A stretch of DNA of 64,000 nucleotides from Icerya purchasi (taxonomy: Eukaryota > Arthropoda > Insecta > Hemiptera > Monophlebidae), in NCBI GenBank assembly GCA_039619475.1, contig CM077116.1, positions 17,295,443 through 17,359,442 on the forward strand. The letters run 5' to 3'. Positions 22,645 to 37,600 of this stretch are shown one piece after another; within the stretch, counting starts at the first letter, position 1, and each line of letters opens with the position of its first letter. The notes below the pieces were generated by a model, which saw nothing but the letters and a program-made list of their open reading frames with translations, made no database searches and was not told the origin of the DNA. The position numbers were made by a program, and so were the translations under genes.

Positions 22645-25600
22645 GTAAGTTGTTCACAACTTCTCTTTAAACGCGTATATGTGTATTTTTTTTTTTTTTT
22701 ATCTAGAAAGTTATAAAAAATGTTTATTTTATGTTAAAAATTAAAGCCAACGTTATAGATCGGGATAATTTTTTTTTTTTCTAACACGATATATCATTAA
22801 AAAATTATTTTTTAAAAAAATACCGACTTGCAAATTTGTTGTGGAAATTTTATGTAAAACAAAAAAAAAAGTGCGCTAAAAACTAAAAAATAATTATATG
22901 ATAAAACATTAGGGTGTAATTAGCTTGAGAATATTACGATTATTATTAAGCAATATTAATACTTTTTACAGGTTGTCAACAAATTCAAATTGCAACAACA
23001 ATTTAAAACTGTATAACAATACAATCAGTTCTAGAGGAAATATCAGAAACATTGAATGTGTTTTTTTTTAAATTATCGCAATCTAAATTTTGTGCTGACG
23101 AGACCTTAAGATACATTAATGTTGTTCAGGAATAATTATAATATCCTGAAGGATATAAAATTAATCAAGACTGACCACTTTAGGCTTTTCCAAGTCTAAG
23201 CTCAGCGGTGTAGCTAGATGTTACTTTCGGAGATACTTAGTTTTTTTCACCTAGTTTTAAAATAAATTCTACAATTCAGCTCTAATTTGGATTTATTCTT
23301 TCGCTTAATGAGATATTAATTAGATAATTAATTAGTAAAAACTAGAATTAAAGGAGATTATTCGCTCTGGCGTTGCCGAAATTTCGAAAGCGAATTCTCG
23401 AACGTATTGATTTGGTTTATGTTTTTGTGTTTAATTCTAAAGCTCTTTTTTATTTTTCATCTGCTTGTAGATAAATATATATGCATGCACTAGTTTTGTG
23501 TTGTTTAATTTATGTAATTGTTTATTAAGGGTATTTTGATAGCGAGCAGTATGGATATTTAGACGGATCTTACAAAACTTGCCGATAAATATGTGTAAAA
23601 GCCGCTGTTATAAAATTTTACTCTAAACAATTCTGAAAATCATTATTTTTTCATCGACGATATTAACATTTTTTTTCTTAAACGATAATTGCTAATTCGA
23701 TTAGGTCATGTAGGTTTAAGACGTCATTTTCATATAGCGGAGTCAGTTTTTTTTTCCTAATATATGAAAAGAAAAAGAAAAAAAAGAATTCAAATACAAA
23801 ATATAACTAATTCGGAATATTGCGAAGGTTCTTTTGAATTAAATGATTGTACTTCCGATTAAATTTAAAAAGTTTTATACATGGAGAAGATTTTTTTCCG
23901 GAAGAAGAACTTTTATTGTTGATAAATATAGAAAAAGAACTTGCTTTTCAGCGATTGCGTAAGGTAAAAAATGTCAATTGTACACATATTCCGGAATTAA
24001 GTTTATTAAAATTATTACTCGACAGATGATTTCAAGGGAAATTTGTGTTAAAGTGAGAACTAACTTAAAAATCATGGTCGGTTAATGTAATTACCGAAAA
24101 CTGCAGCCATTATTCTCTTCTTTTTGTTTTTGTTTTACATTAACTTGTTGTATGCAACTACGATAGAAGCCGCCGAGCTTAGAAAAATTAGAAAAGACCG
24201 GCAGTTGCATTTTGCCTGTTTAAGTTCTGAAGATGAAAGAGAGAGCCTAGATAGGATTCTGAAGAATTTGAATGAAGAATGTCAAGACTTTCACAGTGAC
24301 TAGCTTCGAAAGCAATATGGGAATAGGAAATTTGTGTACAGCCAATGTGCAAATAATGACAGAAGGCTTTATAAATCAACAGTTTCATGATTAATTTATA
24401 AGGATTATTTTTCAGTTCCGATTATCTCGACCAGTTCAATTAAAGGTATATCATTTTTTTTTTCCAAATTTTTCAGACGTTTTATCGGTTTAAAATCACG
24501 GCTAGAAAAATTTCAAAATTAAAGTACGCAAAAAAATCAAGCTAAATTTATATAAAAATCTATCGAGATGTATTTCAGTTTAATCTCCCCGAATTCGTCG
24601 GTCGAATTTTATAGCCCAGAACGTACGCAATTTTAAAATTATTTTTGTTACAGACCCGAAAATTTTAGTATTAAAAAAAGTCGTAAGAATAGAACTATTT
24701 TAATAAATTAAAAAAAAAAAAAACAACAAATGAAAGCCCTCTTTACGATAATACTTTACGAGCATAAAGACGTCATACATACGTATACACGTACAAGTGC
24801 AAAAAAAAGTACAAGGCATTCCCAAAATCTTTTGTCGTTCATAGAGGTGCAATATTTTCTAAAATTTTTTACTTAAGTGTATACCGTTGGCTTTTGAAAA
24901 AGCTCAAAATTTAAATAAATTTAAATAAAAAAAAATCCTTTATGCAAAACCTTTTTGTATTTTTATTTTTAAAATAAGTTACTACGAGCTGCATGCACGA
25001 GTGTAATTGTTGTTATCAGATAGGATTAGACCAACCGGTGGTTATTTATTTATGTATATTTATTGTTTAGGATTTTATATTTCTTTTTCTTTTCCTTCCA
25101 GGTATTTTCAACTAGTTTTTTGATACTAGTAGTATTCTGCTACTTTGGCGTTTCGGAACCACCACCCTCTTACGGTGCTGGTAAGTATTTCTTCCGATTA
25201 TAATTGACTTCGTTTGTAGTTTAAGCGATGATATTTTGAATAAAAATGAACGGAGAAACTTTTGGAATAGAAAAAAAACATTCACCTTTTCCAGAAAAAA
25301 ATCCGGTGAAGATATTTCAAACACCTGCAACGTTTAGTTGTATTATATTAAAAAAAAAAAGAAAAAAATGAAATATCAGAACGAACAGAGTGTCAGTAAT
25401 TTATGTACGATTTTATGTCAAATTGTATTTAGCAAAAACTTCTGTTCGTATCAAATGGTTGTGTAAATTTTCAAAAAACATTTGATTAAAGTACTGAAAC
25501 ATTCGAACTAATTACACCAGTTCGATACAGCATGCTTAAACACAGTGTGCTCTCAATTTTCATTTTTGCTACAATTGTCTGGCGTAAATCGTAAGTCGTA

Positions 25601-28600
25601 AATCGTAAGTCGTAAACGTAAATCGTTTCAAAAATTATCGACTATATTTGGAAGCAGAATTTAATTCTTATTGATGAACGGACAAAAAAAAAAAAAAAAT
25701 TAAGATTACGTCGTTGTTTCGTTTATTGCACTTCGATTTAGTTACGACGTTTGTCTACTTCATCGGAAAGTGATTATTCGCTGCGGACGTGAATATTTTG
25801 TCGATGTTTGGTTTCCAAGATTTCCTACACACACCGCTACCTACAATGACGGTTCCAAAGAACCAAGTGAAGTTGATTTTGCCTTTCTGTGTCCTTCTTT
25901 GAATTATTCTGAATCTTTTAAGCTTCCCTCCTTTTGTTCGATTTTCTATGAGGAATCTATTTGCAATTCTTTTGCTTTCTCGACACTGGTTTTCCACAAA
26001 CATAATTTCGGATACTAAACAAGCTATCTCACCATTCCCTCTTCCTGCGCCCTTTTCTGATTACGTAATACTTCTCATACGTTCCCTCATCGATGATCTT
26101 TTTCTCCTCCACCCGATCGAAATCGATCTTCTGCGGATTTTTGGTCATTACGGTGTCGAAGCCAGTGAGATGGTCGATTCCTTATTTCCAGGGGCGTATT
26201 AATATTGCTCTTCTTTTCTCAGTCGCTCATTCCAGATTATGGGTCAAATCTTACTTTTTTTTCATTTTCTAATCCTGCCTTCTTTCACCTCTCTGTTCAG
26301 TCATCTCTCTTCAACTTCATCCATGGTTTTCTTGATACTTGCTCTCTCTTAAACGTTCTAAAATTACCGCTAATTGTCGCCTTTGCTTTAACACCATTAT
26401 CTCCTTCCTGCATCATTTTCTCCATTTTCATCTATATCTACATCATTCTGTCCCTATCATCCATCATTCATATACTTTCCTTGTGACACTGATCACATTT
26501 TATTTGAATATGCGGCCTTCTCTACTAAGTACGTGTCCTATTCTTCGCTATTAAAAATCCCTACTCCCCTTATCAGCTTGTATTCTCTTATTTCCCTCTG
26601 CTTCAGTTATTCCTGTCCTTGAATTATTTTTATCCTCTGACCTTAAGCGTTTAAGAATGTAAATTTATTTTTTCATCCTTTCCATTTCTTGGGCTAATGT
26701 CCTCGCTGACAAATCCCCATTGGAAAATTACAAAGAAAAGAAAAGCAAAAGTAATTTTTATGTCGTTTGTTATCGACTTTTTGTCTTTCGGGAAATATTT
26801 TAAAAAGTAAGGAAATTAATGATAATAGGCGTTTAGAGCAGAAAAAATTACGAAAAAAGAGTACAGAGTTTCGATTCTTGTCCTACGTGAATAAGCGATA
26901 CGAGCCGAAATCGTGAAGTCGAAAATATAGAAAAGCAACGATTATTTTAAATTTTTCCGATTTCAGATCATACGACAAAATTGCACAGTTCTGAGTAGGA
27001 AAAATGTAATACCATTATTCAGAAAATACAAAACATTTAAGCGATGAGAAGTTCTGTATGAATACAGCAAAGTAACGAAAACCGATCAAGTTAAAAAACG
27101 ATTATAAACCGACAAAAAACATAAATTATAAAATTACCTATTAGGCGGTACCAAGGAGAGATAGTACGATTAGCAATGTGAAGCAAGAAAAGGGTGCTCA
27201 ATTATTCGCTTGTCTTGCTGTAAAATTTAAACGAATCTTAATCGTGCGGGATAGAAAGAATTATTATTATTTTGGAGTGAGTCAGTGTTTCGCTTTCTCA
27301 GCTGCTTCGTCAGCAACTGCACTTCTCGAACTGATATCAAGACAGCAAAAAATCGATTTCTCGCGAGATTCCACGGATGGATGTATCGACACGTATAGAG
27401 GACACTCCACTCTTGTTTGACCATAAAATCAGATACTATTATCAAGAGCCTGATTTGAAATCGGAATCATATGTCAAAGCTTAAGTTATTACAGTGGTTA
27501 CGGCGGTAGTGACGGCGGTAGTGACGGCAAGGTGAAATGTAAAGTCTCTAAATATAAGTGTGCTTTCGAACACTAAAGCACATTCTACGACGAGTTTTTT
27601 AAAACTTGATCTCCGTAGGTGTATACATTTGCGGGGAGATATAATCCCGCCATCATTTCGCGCACTGTATATCCGTTGAGGTACACAGGGCTACAATTCC
27701 ATCTTGGTTGAAACAGAAATACTGAAGCGCAGGAGATATCCTTCGCCACACTTAACCGCGGATGCTAGGTGTAGTGGACAGCTCGTACATAACTGCGGCT
27801 TACGGATAATTGCGAAAAAACTTTTTTTAGCGCTCGAATAAACTGTAAAAAAAAAAACCGGTTATATAGTAGATTCACGGATGACGACGATGATCGGCTT
27901 TGCACCGAATTCCGATAATTACGGGGCAATCGGGCAGTTGTATTTAGAAATTCGAAATTCGTATTAGCTGACTGAAAGACAAAAGACCAAGTCTGTTTTT
28001 GGATGTTTGCTGTGATGATGTTTACGTAATTTCATACATGGAGACATCGGAAATTATAGAAAAAACAAAAAAAAAATGGCGGTAAATAATATAGAGACGG
28101 AGAGGGTTATTCTGATGCTCCAAAAAAAAAAAAAGAAAAAAAAGAAGCGACTCTCTAGAAATCGGCAACTTTTTAAAAGTGCATCGGCGGCGAAGCAAAA
28201 AGTAGCGCGATTAACAACACCGTTTCTGAATCAGCTACAAGAAGAGGAAGTCCCCTTAAAACGTATATGTATTATAATAATTGGAGGGGATGTCGTATAA
28301 TAATGTGTACGGACGATTTTTTAAAAAGATTCCTCTTACTCGCAACGATTTTCTTTTTTCAAAAATCAGATACGATAATTTTCGATCGAAAATAAAATAT
28401 GAATATCGAGTAAACGAAGATGATCGAACGAGTGACCAAACGTATACCGGTCGCTAGAGCGCATTGTTCTGGGCCTGCAGAAATGTTGTTCAGTCCATCG
28501 TGAAAGTTTGTCAACACAGATTTCTGTGGAACTACCTAATTTTTCAATATTGACGGAAAAGGTCTTGATGACGTCGTTTCAGCGTCGATCCATTCTAAAC

Positions 28601-31600
28601 TTTATTCTCTCTGGTTGTGTGGCGATTTTAAAAGAAGTTCTGCCAAGATTATTTTATTCGATCTACAGCGTTTGCGTCGTCAGGCCAAAAAATGAAACCG
28701 AACAAAGGTCAATTTATTAACGAAGAGTCGTTGAAAAAAGGAAAAATACCAAAAGACCTAATCCAATTTACTTCCAAATATTAGCGCCAACAGTTTCACT
28801 TTTAAATTGCTTGTTTCTCGTGGCCGTCATCATCACGGTTCCTTCACGTACCGAATTAAAATCTAATTGATTTTCTCTCCTACCCTACCACTTCTAGCAT
28901 TAACTGACGAGCGCATTTAATAAACAAATACGAATAAAATAAAAACAGCGAATTATTCATTTTGAAATCGTAGTTGTAAAACCGGCGTGTTACATTTAAA
29001 GTGTTTTCGAAAATTTTGCTGTAAATGAAAAAGTTACGATAAAAAAAATATATACTCGTATTAGAAGCCCCCCCCCCGGGGGGGGGGCATTTTTTTTTAA
29101 AATTGGTATTGCACGCCACATTCCATTAAAGCATTACGCATCACACGCTTCCGGCGGTACTGAAAATTGTTTTAAAAATCGCGAACAAATTTTATGAATT
29201 TGTAGTTTTGTACAAAGTACTAGTTTTTGTTTTATGATTTTTTTGTTTTTTATTTATTTTACGAGTAGTTGCTTATATAATGTATAATTTGCTCAGAAAT
29301 TTTCGTAGGACGGTTTTTCAAAATAATTTCATATTAATTACATGTCTATATTCGTATTCGGTTTTTCAGACGTGTGGTCTAATGTTTTACGTTTGCCGAA
29401 CAGAAATTCTAAAAGATTTTTTCGCGAATGTGTCTATTACTGTAAAATATATTTCGTGTCAGAAGTTTACCGGTTCGTAAAATAAAAATTACCGTACATT
29501 ATTGATATAAAAACGAAGAATGCGGTTTTCTCGTTAAAGTTATCTAGTAGATTCGATAGAAGCCACGTCAAATCAATTCGTGTTTAGTTTTAACGCTTCA
29601 AAACAGATTATATTGGTCATCATCGGGCAGACAACTCTAATAATTACGTCTAAATCTTAGCGATCCCGTTTTCATTAATACTATTAAGGGGACTGCATTA
29701 CTGATATATTAACGATTATGTTATTTTTATGTCGTGAACGATGTGAAAAATCATATAACAGTCTTCACGTAGGGGTTAATGTCCTCGTTAATTAAAACTA
29801 TTCTTTCTCATAATAATTACAGAAGATTATCATTTGCTGGTACAGAGGATATCTTTATGACGCGGTAGGGTGGGTTTTTTTTTATATATGTATCTGCATC
29901 TATTTGAATTATCTTTTAATATTTTACATTTAACGTAATCTTCATTTATGAGTATAATAAAAGTTTCCTATATCAAAGGTCAAACTAGTGATCGATCACC
30001 ATTATATGTATACTTTGAAGAACATTTCATTTACCTTTTTAGCTTCTGCATTCGGTATTGTACCGAAGTAAACATTAAGAGTTTATTTTACGTAGCAAAA
30101 ATAATTACATTTTTGGCGTAATCGGCTTTTTATTTTAAATATCAGTAAAAACGGCATTCATCTTGTTGCACTACTGGGTGAAATGGTTTCCTTTTGCCAA
30201 CTTCAAAGAAAGCGAGATTATATTTTTATTTTGGTTCGATGCGTAACTTTTGACAGCGCGGATTGATTTTAATGGTTCTCTTTCGTTTATTGTTCACCGG
30301 TCGTAACACTGATAGCCGCCGACAAGAGAACCGACGAGGATGTTATTAAAATAACCGTTAAAAAAAGCAGTCTTTTTAGAGAAATTTTTATTAAGATGAC
30401 AAACACAATCAACTTATAACAGGATCCATTTTTTTTTCTTTTTTTTTTAATACACAGCCAGACAAAAAACGAAACAATATTAAAATTGGACTAATGTAAA
30501 TTTGAATGAAAAATTATAAGTTCAATATTACGTATTCTGTGTACTTTGACGGAACTGACTTATCCTTTGTTTATTAGAAAGTATAGGGATCAGTTATGAT
30601 CCTTGAATGCTAATGCTCTCTATTAATTAAAATAAACGCTAAAAAAAAATGAATCCCGTTAAGAGGGAGAAGGATTTTCTTTAGTATAGCGAAACAAAAA
30701 TTGTCAAAAATTTTTCATTGAAATATTGGGAAAATATGAATCGTTTTAATTCGAAAATTAAATGGGCAATGAAGAGAGTGACTTTTAAAGTATTATTCAT
30801 TTATAAAAATGTAGATTGAAATAAAGATGATTTGAAATGCTCCACAGAGCGGCGTCCATCGTTGACGGAAATAATATTATGTTTAAATACTCTCCGAAAC
30901 AACATTAATACTTATTGGAGTCTACATTACAATTAAATTTTGTTAAATGAATATAACGACATAATCACTAGTATTTATTTTTTGTTTGTTTTTTTTTTTT
31001 TTTTTTTGAGTGCCGTGTGCAGCTGCCTGAGCTATTACGACACTACGACGGTGGGAACGCTAAAATCACTAGTATTGAAAACATCAGAAACGTTTAACGT
31101 AGTTTTTAATTATTATTTTGCAATTTGAAAATTTTTAGCGTAGTAAATCTTCAAGTTGGTATTTTTTTTTTTAAACAATTTTTCTTTAGCGGTTGCGTAA
31201 AGAATTAATTGAAACTGACCATTTTACGTTATTTTTGTAAAAATTAAAAAAAAACGTTTACGCGCTCCTGTCGCGCATGTTTCCCTAGAAAATCGAACTT
31301 AAATATTTTATAATCGAATTCTTTAGGAAATAACTAGCTTATTAATTTCAAACAGAACGGCTTCGTTCTCAGGGGGTTGGCTTATAGTTTTATATTGGAA
31401 TGATGAGCGACTTAGTCTATCGGTGATCGTTTTTTTTTTCTTCTTTTTTTCTTTATTGTTTCTTGCATTTGACTTAATCCCGACCACTTGAATGTATTAT
31501 AAAAAGAACAAAGGATTGAAGTAAGAGAATTATATTGATGGAAATCTGGGACGAAAAGGATGTCAGAAGAGACCAAGAGGCAAGATTTTCAAATACAAAA

Positions 31601-34600
31601 GAAAACGTTCGCTAGTGATAGCTGAACATTCGAAGAAAACATAGTTTGAGTCGTATTCAAAAGGAGACTCACAGTTGTGGAGGGGACAGAAAGGAGAAGA
31701 AGATAGAAAGAAACGAAACCAAAAAGCGAGGAGAAGATAATTAATTCTTGATCTGATTTATATTGTTGAACCCAATAATGCAGGAATTTAAGTTTTCCTT
31801 GAACTATTTGCAGAGTTCTAAAGTTTTTGCTGATTCTTTTTCAATTGATTTTTTTTCTACCACAAGTTAAAAAGAATTATTGGACAATTTTTTTTTTTTT
31901 TTAAATTTTCGATCATCAATAAATTATGAATTCCCTAAAAGCTTTCATTTGTGGGTCCCCCGATAAAGCCACGAGCAAAGAAGAAAGAATGAGTGCACCA
32001 ATCTTGTAATACCGACGCGAGAAATACGTGAAAAATCTAAAATCGATTGCAATCCTTCGACGTCGGATGAATTTTATTATTAACATACACGGGCATTGCC
32101 GAAACAAAATTTGCTTTGTCGTTTTAATTCGTAACCTGTGAGAAGAGAAAATAAAACTCCTCGTATGCTACTAAATTTTTTCGAGATTTTACTGGGAAAA
32201 GTAATGCATTCGTAATATAATTAAATTTCAGTTGAACGAAGTTCTATCATTAATTATACACATATCGGCAAAAAAAGAAAAATGACCTCTTCGTATCGGA
32301 GTTGGTCGTATTCCCTAGGAAGTCGTACGACTTTCTAGCGCTCGACGAGCAAAGAGAAAACTATGACCCTCCCGGTCAAGATATCCTATTCAAACACGCG
32401 TTTCTGAGGAAATCGAGTAAAAACTATCTTGACCCTTCCCGAAGAGACTGGATAGCGACAATACGGCAACGGCTCCTCGACTGCTGGAGGATATCTCGTG
32501 ACTCAGATGACGGAGAGAGGTTCCGGTATCGCTTTGTTCGATTAACCGGCTCGTTTTCAACATCAGCACACACACACACACGCACACACACACACACGCA
32601 CACACACATACACTCGGCACCTTATTGTTGTTATTATTTTTACCGCACGATGTGTGTAGTTTATCCAGAAACGCATTATCGTCTCGTATAAAAATCCGCT
32701 TAGTATCATACTGTGATATTACAGCCCTGATAAGAAAATGATGGAAAGCAGAGAGCCCGAAATGATAAGGACAACAAATGCACCGTTTAACCGTATTATT
32801 AAGGTAACTTTCGACGGATCGGACGATAAATTGCCAGATTTCTCGGCGGCAACGATCGCTTCGTATCGCCAACGCAAACTAGTAAATTTGGTGCACAGAT
32901 TTCTGCGTAAAAACCACCGTGCTAAACCGTTAGTGCAGCGCCATTTTGTAATTAATAACACGCTGTATTGCGTGCGCATATCGCAGGTAGCACTCAGGTG
33001 TGCACAGACGATAAATAATGCAACACTTGTGAAAGTGCTTTTCCTCCTCGGTGCGAGCAGCATATTTTTATATAACAAACACCGTTTTAATTGAATAAAC
33101 CACTCTCATTTGCCACCAGTCCGCACATACCATTTCTTTTCGCTTTCTTCTCTTTACACCGTCTTGCCTTAATGTGCCTATTCTTTCTCTTTTACTTTGA
33201 TCTCTTCGTACCAGTACTAATTAAGATATGTATATTATATTAGTATTAAATTTACCGACCAGTTCCGAGCATTCGAATAATCATAATTATCGCCAGAAGG
33301 TGTCTTTTTTTTCCTTTTTTTTTAAACAAAAACAGAGTACCACCCAAATTAAAACATTATTCATATATAAACCATCTAATGAGAAAAAAGAAGGTAACTG
33401 CAAGAGAAATGTAATCGTTTACCAAAGTAAATGTATTACAAGTCGCGGCCAGTTTTTAGAAACGTGATTCTTAATATATATATATACAATACGGTAACAT
33501 TATACTATTCGTGACCGTCGCGGGCTCATTTCGCGAAAGTCTCCGCTGAGTCATGTCAAGTTACGATCGGAAAATTTCGGAGTTGTTTCTCCTATCGATT
33601 TCGGATGGATTGTGGAGGTTCACATCTATCGAGCCCTCGCGTTATAATTTCTTACTGCAATTACGCATTGGTAGGAACCAGTTATTTAGGATGCTACATC
33701 GATGCTCATAATAGTCGCGGCGTAATAAGGTTGTGGTAGGTTTACGTTGTACGTTTTCAATCACTTCGCGCTAACGTATTTCCTATAACATTTGAAATGT
33801 ATTTAACGAAAAATTATTTTAAAATTCAAAACCATTCTAATTAATATAAATGAAAATTTTTATTAAAAAATTACGAACAGAATATAATAATTCACTTACA
33901 AATAATAACGTAAATAACGCTTTGCACCACTAGTAAAATTTCTTCTATATTACTGATTCATAAGTTCTCGCATTCTACAAATTATTGAATTTTTAAAATA
34001 TTTCATTAAAATAATTCAAAGACTAAAACCGTTAAAGGAGTGCGGTAAATCTGATAGAATGTTCAAAATTTTATGTTTATTAAATTGAAGTATCAACTAA
34101 ATTTATAGAATCTTTGTTTTGGAGGTACATTTGAAAAAATGAAAAAACGTCTTTTTAATTTGAATTTTTAATCCCTTGATGCAAATAATTTGCGGTTTTA
34201 TAACTCATTTATCAAAAGGCAATAATTTAAAAAGAATGAAAAAAAAAGAAAGAAAAGAATTGAAATCCATGCGCACCTTATGCTCATCCGAAAGCCTCAT
34301 AGCTGAGAGACATTGATGACACATCCGCATATTAAGGGAAGCATGATCGAAAACAAAAAGAAAAAAAAACAAAGAAAAACCTGTTCATAAATATTTTTCT
34401 TTTTTAAATTTAAGCAGAAGAAGATCTTAAATGTCTATAATTCGGCTCAGACTGGTTGTTGGAGAGAGATACGATTTCTTGATAATGTATCTGCATATAA
34501 AAGACGATAAAATTGTCAAAATCGAACCATTATCATCTGGGCAACTGCACAAAATTTTCGTAAATTCATTTCGAATGTGACATGAAAAAAATAATACCGC

Positions 34601-37600
34601 GAATTTCGTCTATTTAATAGTAATTTTCAAGCTTTTAATGTAACTTTTTCTTTTTTTTTCTTTTTTTCTTTTTTTGGTTTCACGATTCGCTTATTTAATA
34701 TATATACATATATACATAAAAAAATTAAAAAAAATAATAATGAAAAATTAAAAATGTTAACCCCTGCGCTACTTAAATAAATATAAATCTCATCCTAGAT
34801 ACAATGAAGAAAGGCGCGCGGTTTCTTCATGATATATCTGCGTATTACGAAAAATATGACTGAAGAAAAAACTGGTAAAATCGCGCACCATTGGGAAAAT
34901 TTTCATAAATTATTTTAATATACAAGAAAAACTGTGATGAATATGAAACGCGGAATTCATCGGAATTTATACGGTATTTCATTTCGGTTGTACAAAAACG
35001 AAAATGAGCAGTGTAATATGAAAATTTAATGTTTTGTGAAAGAAAAATGTTTATTGAACTGGTAATACGGCAGCTTTGTTAATTGAGCATTAATTGAAAC
35101 AGCGCATAAGAAAACGTCGAAATGTACAACATGAAGAAGACGATAAAAAAGGAAATAAGAAAAACAAGAGGTGTTGATATTATTATTATATAAGTGTGGC
35201 AAAAGTTTCAGAAATTTTTTTACATTAACAAATATTTATAAATTTTTTAAATTCAAACGCTGAAATTTTAAAGAATAATTTGGCGAAACAATTTGTAGGC
35301 AGGACGGTGTGCTTAAAAAACGTATTAATTAGAAAATATCGGAGAACGTATTCCATAATTATGTAGGTAATTATAATATTCCTTTTATTTATTTATTTTT
35401 TTTTTTTTTCTGTTTCATTACAAAACTCTTTCCTGACTACCAATTTTTAAGAGATACTAAGAACGGAATTTTTTCGTATATGAAATATTTTTAATCCCTA
35501 TACTTTTGTAATAACTAATTTCTTCGACTATATTTAGAGTACATCTTTTTTTTTTTTACCTTTTTCTTTTCACTGTTTATTCGAAATCAGACGTTTCATC
35601 TTCATTTTATTAACCTAATTGTTAGAAAGGTTTCCCCGTGTCTTTTAAAATAATGTGCCAATATTTGTCAGTAGGTATTTTTCTTCTTTTCCGTCTAGAT
35701 CAGCGTTATTCACTAATGACCTAGCTGAATGACAAATGCATCAATCGTACGGAAACCGATTTCCAATGGTTTACTTCTTAAAACCATTAAAAGAGGCAAG
35801 GTATTTAGCTAGAGCGATTTTTTAAATTTACCAATATGTTTTGTAATTTTAGTCAATTATTGACAAAAAATTACATGACGACACGTGATACAAAAAGAAA
35901 TCGATAATTTTACCTTCGCTAAAGGGAAATGCAGACGAATATGATACCTGTACCAAGCGTGAATATTTTCGCACGAATTAACGAAATATACAACATTATT
36001 ATGTTCAGTTTATTTTCGGTTTCATAACATATGAAGTAAAGAGCGACACTGTAAGATACGTGTATGTTTCCTAACAGGATTTTATTATTACTCTTAGCCT
36101 AAGAATGACATAGTCATTCAAAAATGGCCGACATACCTCTTTTTCATTAAGCCCAGTTGTTAAAAACGATCTTTACGAATAAAATAATTAATAAAATTGA
36201 AAAATTTATATTTCTTAATTAAAATTAACTTACACGAAAATTAGCGAATAAACGTAAATGAACAAATATAAATTTTTTTTAACAGTAATTAACGTAAAAA
36301 CGAATTTAAATAAAGTAATTATAAACGTAAATTTTAAATTAAAAAAAATATACACTAATTTGTAGCGCGGGGCAAAAAAAAAAAGTTGTTTTACAATTCA
36401 TTTTACATTTATTACTTTACAGGTAAAATTTAAAGCTTTTTACCATTATTTTTATGTGTATTTTTGTATAAATAATTACGCTACAAAAAAAAGTTCCAGT
36501 ATCAGTGCACTGCGCCGGATGTTACAATTTACTAAAAAATAGTGATAAAGAAAGAAAAGTTCGTTTGGGGGATGACAGGGGAAACTCATTCTGTACGAAG
36601 AACAAGAAAATCTTTAAAGTTGGCTGAACCTCTCAGACATAGCTTAAAAGTGAGGACCATTTATTGTTGGACCGTACTAGTCGTGTTTCTCAGAAAGAGG
36701 AGAAGAAACTGTATAAAAATTTGGTAATCAAAAGAAATAAAAAAGGAATATAAATATTTACATTGAAAGGCCAAGAAAACAGAGGTGACTAAGTAGATGG
36801 CAGTTTTTAAAACAAACGAATGAAATGATTAAAAAAAGAATAAAAACAAATGATTGTAGTAAGAATATTGGACGTCCGTAAATGAAATTCCACTGACTCT
36901 TCAGGCAAAGGAGTACAAAGTTATGGTCTGCCGGAAACAACTTCATAACATAGGCGTAGTACTGAATTAATTATGATTCGGTAAAAAAGGTTATACGTTA
37001 TAAATAATGCATTATATTAACCTTTTTCAAACAGTCCGGTACGAAATTTAGTAACTGCGCTGTGTATTATTGCGCAAAAAAAAAAAAAGTTCGCTTCAAT
37101 AGGATATTTCAGAAATATGCAGAGGAATTATTAAAGAATTTTACAGCAGAACAGTCTCTGCTGGAAATATTATTATTTACGTTCGAATTTTAAATTGTTA
37201 CCACTGTTGCGGTTTATTATCCTTGACCGGGTTTTGAGTTACTTTAATTATCCACATTACTAATATGCCCAAAAGGAAAGAAAACTGAATAGAAGAAATA
37301 AAACTTTAATAGAAATATAAAGTTCATTATATAAATAAAGAGAAAGCTAGCTACTAGCTACCGCAACGTTTAGGTAATAATATTTTTTGTTCAGGTAGAA
37401 CTCGGTTCGAATGACGCTGCTATACATTGAAAATGTAGAAAAATACTTCTGGCGCTGCGTTAGTTGACGAACGCAAAAACTAATAATAAAAAAAATATAT
37501 AATAAAGATAAAAAAATTAAAGGTATAATTAAGTATTAAAAAAAAAAAAGTATTAATGTGTGAGCGAAGCCGCAGGCATTGACTAGTTTAAAAAAAAAAA

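Noticed and set aside
27620..27770. Minus-strand peptide with Cys and Trp that looked like an exon
   Set aside because: It is about 50 codons between stops, with no convincing splice sites, start or recognised domain.
32302..33094. Overlapping frames of 118-160 codons on both strands
   Set aside because: They overlap each other, two run through the (CA)n repeat, none has a domain or splice context, and they lie in intron 2.
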